Assembly (NCBI RefSeq): GCF_018139145.2
Contig: NC_059472.1
Span: 101,320,877-101,384,876 of the forward strand
Length of the DNA: 64,000 nucleotides
DNA from: Gymnogyps californianus
Lineage: Eukaryota; Chordata; Aves; Accipitriformes; Cathartidae
Reading direction: 5' to 3'
The notes beneath the pieces were generated by a model. The model made no database searches and was not told the origin of the DNA. It was given only the letters and a program-made list of their open reading frames with translations. Position 1 is the first letter of the stretch. Each line of letters begins with the position of its first letter. The position numbers and the translations under genes were made by a program. This document shows positions 39,231-52,244 of this stretch, piece by piece.

Positions 39231-42099
39231 TCTCAACTGAAAGGCAAGGAAGAACAGCAGTGTATTACAGTGGTACCAGTTCAGGAGTCAGTGTGTAACC
39301 TCTTCTTCCAGAGTGAAGGACAAATCTACTGCTATAACTTAGACTTTATCTGACCAGTATGCTCACTGTATGCTGATTTAAACTGTGTAGGCCTATCTTC
39401 ATTAGAAAGGAGGAGAATTTACAACTGCTCATGACAAAATTCTCTCTGTAGAACAGATTTTAAGAAGTACTAAACTTCACTGGCTTTCAGTTTCTCACTG
39501 GGAAGGGCAGGGTTGACAGAGCTACTGATACGAACTGGCAAAGCTCCACTACAGCCAATGGTGCAAGGGAAAATTTGGTGAAACTTGGCCCAAAGCTTTC
39601 AAGGCTCGTATGTCAAAATCAAGTCAGGAAGAGAGAATTAGAAAAACTTATTTAAAAAAAAAATGAAAAGACCCCCAGAAAGCTACATGTCTGTATTGGA
39701 TAATATTATTACACAGTTACATTGCTGACATAATAACAAATCAATGAAAGGAACATTAAATATTTTAAAAAATGAATAATGTAGTAACATAGCATGTAGC
39801 TTTAAAGTGTATTGACCTGGATATATCAAGCCTAAGCAATCATTTCTTGGCTCTTGTGAGATGATTGCTTGACTCTGAAATTAGAATCCCTCCATGAGTG
39901 TGTGGAAACAAGAATGAGGTCACCTCCATCTTAATTAGAAAAGGATAGATCAAATATCCAAGGCATACTTTCTTGTTTGCTGTTGACTGACTTAGATTGG
40001 TGTGATATAGTCCTGGGGCAGTATTTTGTGATGATAGTCTATTTTGCTGCCATATGTATTGTACTTCTTTTTGCCTTTCTGATGATAATATAGGGTTAAT
40101 CATGCTTAAAAAACTGTTATATTCATTCTGTTTCTATCTGAAAAAAGGAACGAGGTGAGTGAAACATTCAGATGAATAACATTTAATGCAGGCTTTATAT
40201 AAGCCAGAGGTCTCAATAAAATTTTAAATCCTTTTAGTCAGCTATTCTTCTAATTACTTTTTATTTCTCCTCTGCTGGAAGAGCTTTCAGGCTGTGTACA
40301 ATGAACATGTGGGTCTTTATTTCACATTAATGTGTTCAATAAAATAAAATGATACAGTTGAGTAATACGGATCACAAACTAATTTATATAAACATTGATT
40401 GTTTCAGAGCGCTGGGGAACTTCTTTGTCTTGGTCTGTATGACTGCTTTTTAGTAAACTTGAAATATACTCAGTTTTTGTGACCAGCTTTTTTTATTTGT
40501 AAAAACCCTGATATGGAAGATATTGATTGACAATTGGTTCTGCCATGTTCCTCCTTCCTGGACTAATGAAATAATAGCCTCAAAATGAGATATGTGACTG
40601 CTATCTTTCCTATTTTGTTCACTGCGTACCTGAGACAGTACTTTGAAATCCAGTAATGATCTTTCAGTGACAACAGTACTGTATGAGTAATTTTTGGGTT
40701 AAAAAACGTATATAAATACTTCTAAATTCACAAAAAAATAGAAGAGTATTCTTTATATTAAGCACAAGGCTGGATCTTTGCACTTGGATGCCTGTTATGA
40801 ACCTATAAGACATACTGAAGTGTCATGCCTCTATGTCACCCTAAAATATAAAATAAAGTGAGGCCAAAAGCTATAGTTTCAATTTTGCCATTGATGTCAG
40901 TGTGGCCAGGCTTTCTTGACAATTACTAATCAGTGGAATCTGACTTGTACTTAGATTGGCACTTGGGTCACCTGTCTTCAAAGAGGTACTCATATCTGGG
41001 ATTTCAGCTTTATTTAGAGATGGTCATTACAAACCTTAATCCTAGGCCACAAAACTTGGAACTCAATCAGAATATTCAGCCCCCAAATTTCCAAGTATAG
41101 TGTATTAGTTTCACAATAGGTCAACATTGAAATTTAGTAGTCTATGCAGAGCTATGATGAGAGCACAACAACTATTTGGGTCCAGAATCATAGCCAGGCT
41201 CATCTCCCTAATAACAATGATTCAGTATGGTCATTGTCTCTGTTAAGCTAGAGCCCAGTCAAACATTCAGTTAAAAAAATTTCCTGCTGCATGGAAAATA
41301 TATTGTATGATAGCCAAGACCCTTATCATCCACAAGCAGCAATTCTACCAGGTGAGGTATTGTGAGAGGAAATCTTGCAGGTGCTAGGGTAAGCTTTTCT
41401 TGGCTAGGAGCTGATCTAACCGTTTGTTGCTGAATGCTGTGTCAGCCAACCCACTTAGATTTATCCAAGTACACATGAAGTTGCTTATACATCCAGCATG
41501 TGACACTTCCAGTATGCTTCCCAGTGTTTGTGATTTCTAATGCTCACAGGTACAAGACAAATAGAACAGAAGGCTCAAATGGAATCTCAGTTACACAGGA
41601 AACTAAACTGTTTACAAACAGGGGTGCCTTGAAAAGGAGAACAAACATATTTCATGTTATGTGTTTACACCAATAGAGAACTTGATTTTAGTGAATGGCC
41701 CAGACCAGCACCCCTCTGTGAAGTGCACTCTGAGTTCTCACCAAGCTGGGTATCTGCACCTTACAGTTAGAAACACAGAAAGGCAGCAGTAACTGAACCC
41801 TGCAAATGGCTGTGGGCTGGATAGCAGGTAGGTGAGGGGGAAAAAATCCGAACCCAGCCTTTGGAAGTGTGGATTTTGCTTTGGAATATGCTGCATCAGG
41901 TCCATCACTAATTAGTTCCTAAGGGAAATATGGAAGTTGACTGGAGGAAGATACCTGTAACAATAAGGTAGCTGCTTTGGTGGGGTTTTTTTGTTGGTTT
42001 TTTTGGGGGGGAAGGGGGTGTTGCCTTGAGTGTGGGTGCACAGCTCTTACATGATTTGTGTGAGTAGATTCCATTTTGTGCTGCTCTCATTTAAATAGC

Positions 42100-42650
42100 A
42101 TAAAATGGCAAGACTCATAGGGCATCAGTATGAAGAGAAAATGAAAGCTTTTATATAGCTTTCTGGGAACATAAATTGCCCTAAAATGGAGTTTAATATT
42201 TGATTCAGACATGCAGTCACTTGGAATAGTAAACTGGATTGCAGCAATGTACTTAACAATCTTACAGGCTGGAGGGATGTCTTAGGAAAGTGTTGAAACA
42301 TAAATCAGGTAGAGAATGATTCTAGGAAAAGGAGATCTGGGCTGAGCAAATCTAAACTTGCACAAACCTGTCAAAAATGTGTTTTATTGTCCAATGTATT
42401 ATCCTGCTATGATTAATGTGAATTGGAAATACGTTATGGTGTGTGATATGTATGCATGCTGCAAATCCATTAAGAACAAGCCTTATATGATTTATTTGTA
42501 TTAATGTCATATTAAATGCTAAAAATAGAGTTGATGTTAAAGCGCAGGTGCAATCCAATAAAAACAAGGACAATTTGAGTTAGGACAGCTTTACATCAAT
42601 TTTACTCACTCCCAGCAGATTAGTAATGTAGGACCTACACTGTGAACAAC
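42100..42650. promoter_or_regulatory. Candidate conserved non-coding element
   Basis: The block is AT-rich, unique, almost free of CpG and simple repeats, and dense in short developmental motifs such as ATTAAT, TAATGTG, CCTTATATGA and TTATTTGTATTAATG, together with an E-box-like CAGGTG near 42545. This composition is typical of long conserved enhancers near developmental genes. It is an inference from texture; no alignment was possible. Confidence 0.3.
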
Positions 42651-43049
42651 CCTAGGTGTAGTAGGCTGTTTTTCAGGTGTGCACCCAGAGTAGGAATGCT
42701 TTGGTACAGCAAAGTTTTCAGAGAATTTAGCTTTCTGCATATATATATTCAGAAATTAAATCCCATTTTTCCCCTTCTTTCTTTCTTTTGTTTAATCCAT
42801 GTATTCATGCAGACCACAACACAGATTTGAAACACTGGATTTTTAAAGCTGGCCTGAAACCTCTCTAAAATGTGTCTTAATAGTTGAGCACGTAAAATCA
42901 CTTGTTTATGCAACATGTACTGCATTCCCAAGGGATCAAGCCTATGCTTTCATACTGAGCCTTCTTTTTAGATAACCAGCAAAACAAGGCGAAAGAGAAA
43001 GGCTGTTCTGAAAGCATCGTGCAAATACTAATAAATTTGTTCTTACAAA

Positions 43050-43560
43050 TCCCCTGAGAAGTATTACTGTCATTTTGGGCATGATATTAAATTCATATAT
43101 GGGCCACACTGTATTTTTAAAGCTCCTTTTGGGTGGGATATGACAAAATCTGTGCAAAGACTACTTTTTGTGTAATGATCCTTGTTAATTTTAAAAGTCA
43201 CCTTTTTGTTCCTGTGACAGAGGAAAATAACCTTTTTTTCTGTGAATCCTGGAGGCAGAATCAAATCTGTTGAAGGACTATATTAAAGTCTCAGCTAAAA
43301 GGGAAGCTAGAAAAGGAGGCTATTAAATTAGCTGATAGCTCCACAAGGAGTACAGGCTGTAATACAACAAATTAAAAAGGTTTGTGCTTAAGCCAAAATG
43401 TAAAATCATTACTAAGCACTTTTGCTAAGTGGTTTAATTTATGAGGGAGCGTAACTTTGTAAAGCCACTGCTCTGTAAGACTCAAAATATGACAGCAGTT
43501 TTAGAATGAACAAAAGTATTACTAAACCAGTAAATCCCCAGCCCAAAATATTCTGAATCC
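43050..43560. promoter_or_regulatory. Candidate conserved non-coding element
   Basis: Similar texture to the block at 42.1 kb: AT-rich, unique, nearly CpG-free, with motifs such as CATATATGG (a CArG-like box, near 43094), GTTAATTTTAAAAG and GGTTTAATTTATGAGG. There is no transposon or exon signal. Evidence is compositional only. Confidence 0.25.
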
Positions 43561-43849
43561 CACAGCAAAATGGCTTTAGTGTGGCATCTCTGTGACTTGT
43601 AGTGTATGATTATAATCCTTTGGAATACGTTGACACTGACTGCTGTAACATCTTAAAGCTATTCAGGCAGCACATACAAATTGAGAAACTAAATTACAGC
43701 CCGTGTCCAAGATTTCACCCAATATATTTTTTTAAGTAAGTGAAGTATCTCCTTGGAGATAGTGAATTCAGTTCTTTTAGGACAAGATTTAGGGGCACAT
43801 TGAAAAGATTGAACCTTTTCTTTGAAGATAATTCAGATTATCTATAGAA

Positions 43850-43995
43850 TCCATCTGTGGTAGCTCAGTCACCATAAACACCTTTAAATCAGACTTGGAT
43901 ATCTATTTAGCTCAAGTGGGTTAGAAGTAGGAGTTGCTCACTGAAGTTTTATGGGCAGAAGATCAGCCTAAATGACAATAATAACCCATGAGGTG
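43850..43995 (+). mobile_element. Possible ancient CR1-like LINE 3' tail (sense)
   Basis: TTTAAATCAGACTTGGATAT, GAAGTTTTATGGGCAGAAG and GATCAGCCTAAATGACAATA resemble the order 'ttaagactgga...ttctatggcctgtgttatgcaggaggtcagactagatgatcataatggtccc' of old CR1 tails known in reptiles. Degenerate, with no octamer end visible. Confidence 0.4.
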
Positions 43996-46088
43996 TATTA
44001 GAGAGCAATGCAGGTGCCTAAAAGTGCCTAGTGCCATTTTAGATGCCCTTAGACGACTTGTCCAGCCTCTGGCTGCCTGGTCATGAGAGGAGGGACTCCT
44101 GTGCTTTATCTGCCAGACTTACACAAGTGTCTTAGATATCCAATGACACACAAGTGGCATTAGATGCCTGTGTTTCAGCTGCTGAACACCAGCCTTAGAT
44201 GAGCAGGTTTCTATAGGGCTGTTTATTAACAAGGTTGAGGCCGGTCTGCAAAAAGGCATTCAAGGTATTGAACTCTGGGCAAAAATATCAGTGGAGCCAG
44301 AGCTTCAGGTACTACTTGGTGTCAGGCACCAAGTGTGCTTGCTGCAGATGCCATTGGGTCTCTGTGATTTTGCTGTTCAGTATATGTCCATATATTCAGT
44401 TACTTGTAGTGAGCTCTTAATTACCAATAGTTACTTTATATGGGATATGACTTATTTGCCCCATACATGGAGTACCCATTCAAATCTGACAGGAGCAGCA
44501 TTATTAAAATAAGAGTCTGTTTGCCAGGCTGCCTCAAGTCCAGAAGCAATTTAAGCTATTTTTGTACAGTCTGAAATACGAACTAATATACTACACCAGA
44601 GGAAAGCAAGGCAGAGCTTGCATTGCACTCCAGGAACTGGGGTGCTGGGCAGTGCAGCATAGGGGTATATCACTCCCTAGAATGAAGCACAGGATGTTGG
44701 GACTTACTGGTTCATCCCTGGCTCTTTCACTGCTAGCCCCAAGCTGGCTGCATGTGGAGCTAGTTAATAGCCGCAGCAGTGGGAGCTGCGGGGAGGTGAG
44801 AGGGAGGTGGAGAGTTGGCTGTAGTCTGCTTTCCTGACTGTGCAAGCAGCATTTCTGAATGCAGCCAAAACGTCCACACAGCTCTGAGTCACATTGTTTG
44901 CCATCGCCTGCAGAAAGGTGTTCATTTCTTAGTCCATAATACACTTTCTACCTGAACTTACGATAAAAGAGGTCTTGGTACAGTGAATTCCTCATATACC
45001 GAAATCATGATCTTCCAATGACAGAAAGCCACTTGTGATTTAAATATTTCAAAGGAGAAGACTACTAAATTATTGTAGTTTAATGAAAGCAAAGAAAAAG
45101 CTGAGAGTAAAAAAAAATCCAAAAAATAACATGCCAAAACACAATAATCCTGTATCAAAAGAGAAACAAACAACTCAGGAACGAGTTTACATTAGTTTTA
45201 TTCATGCAGTAATCCTTCGTAATGTGCTGAGGCCACTTAATGCATCTTGCCATAAAACTGATGAGTAAGGCTTTCAGAATCTCTTAGGCAGCAACACATT
45301 TGTAACTTCAAATTTAAGGAAAGCTTCTACTGACCGCATTTGTACAGAAGCAATTAGGTGTTTGCCACTTCTGACAAGAAGGCTGTTCACTTACTACCTC
45401 TCAGGAATAACCAAGGTCTTTGGCTGTTAAATGTGACACACTCCTGTTGTGCAAGAGAATAACGTGTGTGTTGCAGTTTGACCAGCGTGCCTTGTACGTA
45501 GGATCTGGGCTTCATGCTTTTAAGTGCTAGAAAATTTCTCAGTGGCTCTTTCTGCCAGGCAGCCTTGCCACTACTCTAGTGCAAAAAGGGTTTGTCCTGG
45601 ATGTAATTAACTGGCATATTATGGCCTCAGACAGAAGGGAACTCCTTCCCCGATTATAAACACAGCAAAAACAACTCTTTTGCAGCAGAGAGAATGCAAA
45701 ACAGAGTCATGCTCTGCCAAACCACCACTGCTGTGAAGTCCAGCTTGTTGCATAAATGGCAGTAAATCCTGGGCTGCTTCAACTGTCTTTGAGGCTATGC
45801 TAGTTCAGGATCTAGCTACAGATAATCCCTCCTTTTCCCACCCTTTGGTCACTGAGCAGAGCCAGACTGCAGATTGATCTCTCTTTGTTTGGGCACTTAC
45901 ACATTTGAAATTAATGTTTGCTTGGAAATAACAAACAGTTTTTAACTTGAACATACGGCTTAAAATACAGAAAGCTTACTGTGTGCAGGAAAGCCACTGG
46001 GGAATGGGGTCTGGTTTTCAGTTTGGAAAGGAACAAATGAGCTGCCCTGCTCTGATCACATCCCTTAACCAGAAAGTACAGTAGTGTG

Positions 46089-46142
46089 CTTCTCCTCTCC
46101 CTCTCCCTCTCCCCCCTTTCCCCCCTCCCCCTCTCCCTCTTT
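46089..46142. repeat. 54-bp pure pyrimidine tract, G-quadruplex motif on the minus strand
   Basis: Every base from 46089 to 46142 is C or T, mostly CTCTCC units and C runs of 3, 3, 6, 6, 5 and 3. Read on the minus strand, this gives more than four G runs of three or more, separated by short A/G loops, which meets the usual G-quadruplex pattern. Homopurine/homopyrimidine tracts of this length can also form triplex (H-) DNA. Confidence 0.9.
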
Positions 46143-46155
46143 AGTATTGTATTGT

Positions 46156-46195
46156 ATCTTATCTTATCTTATCTTATCTTATCTTATCTTATCTT
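46156..46195 (+). repeat. (ATCTT)n pentanucleotide microsatellite, 8 units
   Basis: Eight perfect ATCTT units, preceded by a degenerate ATTGTATTGT start. It adjoins the pyrimidine tract at 46089-46142. A 110-codon frame through both is low-complexity (serine/proline, then leucine/isoleucine/serine/tyrosine) and not a gene. Confidence 0.95.
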
Positions 46196-49100
46196 ATTCC
46201 AATTCTGACAAGGTACTAACTGATCTGATTCTCCCACACTGCTGGACTCTGCTTCAGGTCACAAGTGGGCCACAGGATTTTTGGGAGCACTTCTCATACA
46301 GTTGGGGGCGTTCCAAAATCATCCTGTGCCAAGTGGAAAATGAAGCTGTCATCAGTCCAGGGTCAGCTCAGCATAAGGGCAGAGGAGCTCCTTCCTCTTA
46401 TTTTATTTCCTTTTAGTCTGTGGTCCATTTTTATTGCTGGAGAATGTTTTCAAGGGTAGTGAAACCCTTATGCAGCACCTCTTGGCTTTGGATCTAGAAA
46501 GGAAACTTCTTATATTTGTGTGCTTGGCTTGAATTTATTCCTCCAAGGGAAAGACAGTTATTAACTTCTTGGTGGTGATTTCACCTACACAAATTCTCTT
46601 GTGTTCACAGAGCTTTTAGAGCAGAATTTTAGTGATATAAGCCTCCAGCTAACGTGGGGCTATGTTGGGAGATCCAGCCTTTAACTAAAGTGCTGTTGTT
46701 CAAAGCTGCTTTAGTCTTTCTTGCTTTTATTTTATTCAAAGACCACATTGGAGTAGGATGTGGTAGTCACTAGTCAGACATCAATTGTGTTACCTTTATT
46801 TCCTAATTAGTAGTCCAGCTGTGCAAATAATTGACTTTAGTTTTTTTTGTTTTGCTGGTTTAATCAAGGGTGTGGGGGACTGTTCCAGGTTAAACATTTG
46901 GTTTTATTTTAATTTGTTGTTGAATAAAAAGTAAAATGTTTTCAAAACCTTTTGAGACTAGAATCTTAATATTTTGTTTTGGAAATCTTGAAATGAAGTA
47001 TTTTGGCTTTTAGAGAATTTGTCTGGCTGTGAGAATCCAATGAGCCTGATGTGTATTTGTGATAAGTTTGGGTAATGCAAATTTATATTTTATTGGCAGA
47101 CAACAGCCAGCTGAAATGCCTTCTTTAGCTTTAATTGCTATTTTACATTGCACAATACATTCAAATAAAGCCATTGTCCATTGTCTTCTCTAAGAAATTG
47201 TATCAAATCTATACCTGAAACAGAATGTTTGTTAAAGCTTTCCTCCCCCCCGCCCTCCTTTTTTTTGTTGAACTATTTGAAAATACATCTGCTAATATTT
47301 TTCAGGTTGGTACTAAAGCTGAAATAGCTGGCTAGAAACACTCTGCTTGTTTTCATGTTCATCCCTGCTCTCTGTTACACAAGGCAGCTTGAGCAGCCAG
47401 TAGCTGAACACCCGACCACTTGCTGAGATCCATCTTTCATTTATTTTATCTCCTTGCCTGCGTTTACGTCTGGTGACGTGGTAGGCTGAAGAAAGAAAGT
47501 TGAGAAGGTCAGTCTATTGTGTTGCCTCTGGAGCCTGTATATTTGCCCTTCCTGAGTCTGTTTATTCTCTGAATCATTTGACATGGTGCATGTTCTGCTC
47601 TGACCTTCAGCCTATTGCTAACTTCATTGCCTTGCCTAAAGGCCATGATTCTGCAATATGAGAAAGAAACTCTAGGGTGTCTCATTTTTAATGATTAAAA
47701 TCCCCACAACTCAAAGCTTCGGTCCAGTTGTTTAACCTCATGTTGCTGAATTAAAGTTGCTCAAAAAAATTTTCCAGCTGAACTGCATTCTGGCAAATTC
47801 ATGGTCCTCTTGCCTTGTACCCCTACCAGCACCTGATTAAACCTCAACTGGTTACTGCAGTGGAAAATCTGACAAGGCAGGCAGCCATGGTTGTGGTTAG
47901 TTCCACTCAGAGCTGAACCTGGTAAAGACGGGCACAACCCACTGCGCCCCTGGATTGCACATCAAACCCCAGCTGAACTTTTACCTCCATTCCCTTTTCA
48001 AATGGTCCCAAACAGCATAGTCTCCTTAGAAAAATTCCAATGAATGTACAATATGGCTGTGGAGGCTGAGCGTTGCAGTCAAGGTTTCGTATATTGGCAT
48101 AGCCCTTTAAGGATTTTTTTTTTTTGGTCTCTTTCAGATGTTATATTCTGCGTCAGAGATCTGGAGTAGAGAAATGAATGTTGCTGGCAGATAGGTGAAA
48201 AAAATCACGTCCCTACCGTGTATGTCTTGACTTACTATTTCTTAGAAATGGAATGGCACTGTTTCACAATAGCCTAAAATGCTATGCTAACACTATTGTA
48301 GAATGATTTTTTTTTTTTTTAAATGGGGGAACTCTGCGAAGCAAGCATTTCCACACAACAGGTGTAAAAAAGAAAAACTCTTCCTGTTCATTATTTGGCC
48401 CTATTTGCTTGCAGGAAAGGCCTTTACTAGAGTTACACACCTTAGTCTTTTACATTGGATAGATTTTGTTCACTCCTGTGTTTTCCATGCGTAGTAATGT
48501 ATGTTTCAATAACGTCTACTCTCCTGTAATTACTGCGTGGCAGTTGGCTCTGCCTGAGATATTATACAGAAAAACCCAAAAGATACTCTTCATGTGTCTT
48601 CTGAAGACTGGGAAAAGTGGCAAGGATTGAATCATAACCCCAGGCATCTATTTTATGTGATCAGTCTTACAGCCTGAAGATTGCACTGTATTATGCTGTG
48701 CTTTATTATAGTAACATAAGTGAAATAAACATATCTGAAAGGGAAAAGAAGCATAAAGATGTTGAAACTAAAAATATTTGTAAATGGACAAATGTTAATG
48801 TCTCACAAATCTTTCCTGTCCTAGCATGGTAGGGCTATTTTTTCACCTACCAAAGGGCATCTGCAAAAACGTAAGCCAATATTTAAAAGAAATACTTAGA
48901 AAAACATTAGCAAGGAGAACAAATAAATCATGTTGTCTTTCGATTCCAAACCCAGCTTAAATTTTGCACATATATGTCATAATTTGCTATGTTTTCCTTT
49001 TGTATTTCCGACTGGAAATGAACCTAAATGCCACGGGTTTCCAGTAAGCACGTGCAATTTCAGGCTTGCTAGAATCTGGACATTCATGAGCCTCTCCCTT

Positions 49101-52100
49101 GCAGGTTTGCTTGTTCCTGTGCCATGCTCCATCCACTGCTCCTGAGGTGCCTCTCCTCTGATGCAGAGGGTGAGTGGTATGGAAATCCACCTGAACTCGT
49201 GTCATTTTTATTACAGGGTAGAGAGAGCTTCTTCCCAGGCAGCTGGCAGGAGGAGTGCTGTGGCAGTGCCATCTGTTTCAGTGCTGCCTGCTAGAACTCT
49301 CCCCTCGCTTGATGTGCTGTTGCCGTCTAATCAAGACATGGAAGTGGTTAATGTTAAAGGGGCTGTCATGAAAAACGCTCTCTCCAGCCTGAAGAGCTGT
49401 CAGAAGCTGTAGCCATGACTATTCTTCAGCTGCTGGTCCTCTTGGTATTTTTTTCCACACTTCCTTTTTGAAAGACTTTGCTGTCTTGCTGATCTATGAA
49501 CCACTGTGTGTAACTACAGATCCATATGCTCAGAGAAACTGTTGTGTGACACTTTAGATAGACCCTGAAAGCATAAGATAATCTCCTCTTAATTTTTTTT
49601 AAGCCTTGTAACAGCTTCCTGAGGTATACACAGGAACTGATTACCTCATGCAAGGCAAATGTGAACTCCCTCCCCCCATCACACATAAATAATCTTCCAT
49701 GCAACTGTAGACACTGACATATTTATCTGTGGGCCACAAAGGCTGAGGTCTTTGGCAGCAGCTAGGAGTGAAAAACTGGAGAGAAAAAAATGCAAATTTC
49801 CTTTCCACCTCTTCCCCAATTTACAGGGACTCATTTGGCTGCAGGCCACTGAATGATGCTGAGTACACCCTCCAGGCAATTCGTTCTTTCATATGCGTGA
49901 ACTACAAACAGTCACATTTGGGCACACGATAAATTCATTACCTTACTGTCTTCTCCAGGTTATAGGGGCCCCAGTTTGTGTATTTGACAGCTAGTTTAAT
50001 CAAGAAATGTGCTACAGAAAAGTCAGCTCATCAGGGAGAGTATAAGGGTGTAAGCCAGGAGATTCCCTTGGCCTTTGGGGTAGGAAACAGACTACATGGC
50101 AAAGTAGGGACGGTTGTCTAGGCATCCTTATAAGCAATAACCTGGATGTGAGGTTGAAAGTCAGTCTTTCCAACAGACCAGTCCTTTGGACTTCCTGCCA
50201 GGACGTGAGGAGATGGTATCACCTGCAAAATCAACAACACTGATGAATGTTTTTTTTGCAGCTCCACATCCTGAAGAAATCAAAATATATCCATTATTGG
50301 GAGTGCAGTATCTGTGAATTCTTAATATATTAATGACTTAAAGATAATATGTCTCCAATTGCACTTATTGCCAAACAACTTAGGCGGGATCTTCTGTGTG
50401 ATAGCGTAGCATAACATGATACGAGCATGGCGGGGTGGCTACCATTGGCTAGTCACTGCTTTATAATCACTAGCAACCATCAGGTGAAAAATATAAATTT
50501 AAAAAATGTAGCTTTCTTTCCAAGGATTAAAACAAAGAACCTGCCACTGATTTTACTTGCTCTATTGAAGTTTTGAAAAGAAAGTGGAAACTTTTTAAGT
50601 GTAAGGTTCTAGCACCTGTCAGAAGGTCATCACATCCTTCTCACAACATTAAGCCTTTTCCAAAGATGCCAAATGGGAGAGCATCTGAGATAAAATTCAC
50701 TAGTTTACTGTACCTCATCTGATTTTCTAAAAAAAACCCAACAATGAAGCAAACAAGCCCAACTTTTTTTTTACTGTCTTGGTGACCTGCCTGCAACTCT
50801 TGTTTTCAACTTTTTACTGTTGGAACCATAAACGTAGACTTCCTGCATCCTTTCATGGATCTGGGCAGCAGGTGGACAGGAAGTCATCACTGAGGAACAG
50901 GAAACAGAAGGATTAGAAAACAGCCAAGGTCTACTCAGGCATGATGTTAAGGGCAGCTACAAGTGCTCCCCAAAGTGAGAGGAACTTGTTTCTCAGTGGG
51001 ATCACGTGGACAATGTCATGGCAGTTAACGTGCTGTGCAATTAGGCTGAGTCACCAGGAAAGTATATTCTGCAACTAGGGAAATCTTCAATGATCATCAC
51101 ATTTTACCAATGGTTATCTGCCAGTGAGCCACATACATTTGTCACAAGGCAGATCAAAGTGGAATGAAGGGTATAGTGGTGGAGAAATCTGAGGATGCAG
51201 GATGAGGATTTCAAGAGCTGTTGCTACAGATTGCAGGAGTTAAATTTGATCTACTCTTGATGTCACAGGGTCTTAATTATGAAATGCAGCAAACCAATTT
51301 AATAACATTTTTCTTTTGTGCTTGACATCAACCCACTTGCAGTAGAAACCTTCTAGAGAAAAAGATCTTGGTCCTTCTATGCTTCTGTTTTTTGTAAACA
51401 GTCATTTTTCTGTTGCTTTTAAGCTACTGTACCAAATGGTTTGCATATAGTTCAAAGTTGCTTGCATGTAACATACTACTAAATGCCAGAGAGTTAAAAG
51501 CATTGTAGCATCATCTAGAGGCCAGACATAAACTACAGTACATTGTTAGTCTTTCAGTTAAGTAAAGCACACAGATGGATGTTAAGATATGATTACAAGC
51601 AGGGTTTTCCAAAGAATATAAATACCAGAAAATAGATGTTTCCCAATGAATTCCGTACCAGCAGAGTTACAGTGCATAAACACATATACTATGTATTAGT
51701 AGCTGTGTTTGGACAAATTTGCATTTTCCCCCCACATGTGTAAATAAATAATCAAAGGTGGTAGAACAATTTATAATCTGAGTTCCATCTATTTGCAAAT
51801 TTGAGGGACAGCTGACAAGTCGAATGAAGAGACAAGTACATATGCCCTGTTGCACAGTTGCAGCATGTGACAGATTCAATTTGTGTAGCAGCTACATGAC
51901 CCAAGATTCTAATTTTATTTAATATATGAAGAATAAACTTCCTTATTTCCATTTGCCAGTTGTAAACTTTGTCTTTTTCTGAATGTATTTAACAGCCAGA
52001 GTACAAATGGCCTGTTTGAGAGTTTTATGAGGAATGTCTTGCCAGCAAAGTGCGGAGGTTTGTGAAGTTTATCAGAAGCGTGTGCATATGTGTGGGCAGG

Positions 52101-52244
52101 AAAAGTGACTTCAACAAAGATGCCTGAAGGATTTAGGTGTTCAACTTCCACTGCCATGCAATGGGATTTGGAACATTTTCCTGAAGCTCATTTGAAATTT
52201 GTTTAAAATCAAATTTTAAAGCCAGCCTCTCTTCGTTCAAGTAA
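46196..52244. other. Unique non-coding DNA, no gene seen
   Basis: No exon or transposon recognised apart from the possible enhancer near 47.0-47.2 kb. A frame at 49161-49412 follows a reasonable splice-acceptor-like TTTTTATTACAG (ending near 49216) but matches nothing I know. Confidence 0.45.
47030..47195. promoter_or_regulatory. Candidate enhancer with POU and tandem SOX motifs
   Basis: ATGCAAAT (POU octamer type) lies at 47075-47082 and two adjacent CCATTGT motifs (SOX type) at 47171-47177 and 47178-47184. Between them is GCTTTAATTGC, a homeodomain-type core. The block is AT-rich, unique, CpG-free and not a known repeat. POU and SOX motifs together are typical of neural or pluripotency enhancers, but these are motif matches only. 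Confidence 0.35.

Larger units (their letters stand above)
39231..46088. other. Unique non-coding DNA with probable conserved blocks
   Basis: No gene is recognised. Two parts (42100-42650 and 43050-43560) look like conserved non-coding DNA and are listed separately, as is an old CR1-like tail at 43850. The frames near 44562-44944 (up to 117 codons, both strands) overlap each other in a slightly GC-richer patch and have no protein features I recognise. Confidence 0.45.

Noticed and set aside
44562..44944. Overlapping 91- and 117-codon frames on opposite strands
   Set aside because: They mirror each other in a GC-richer patch and neither has protein features; a chance absence of stops.
46084..46416. 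110-codon frame rich in serine, proline and leucine
   Set aside because: Its start is the translation of the CT tract and the ATCTT microsatellite.
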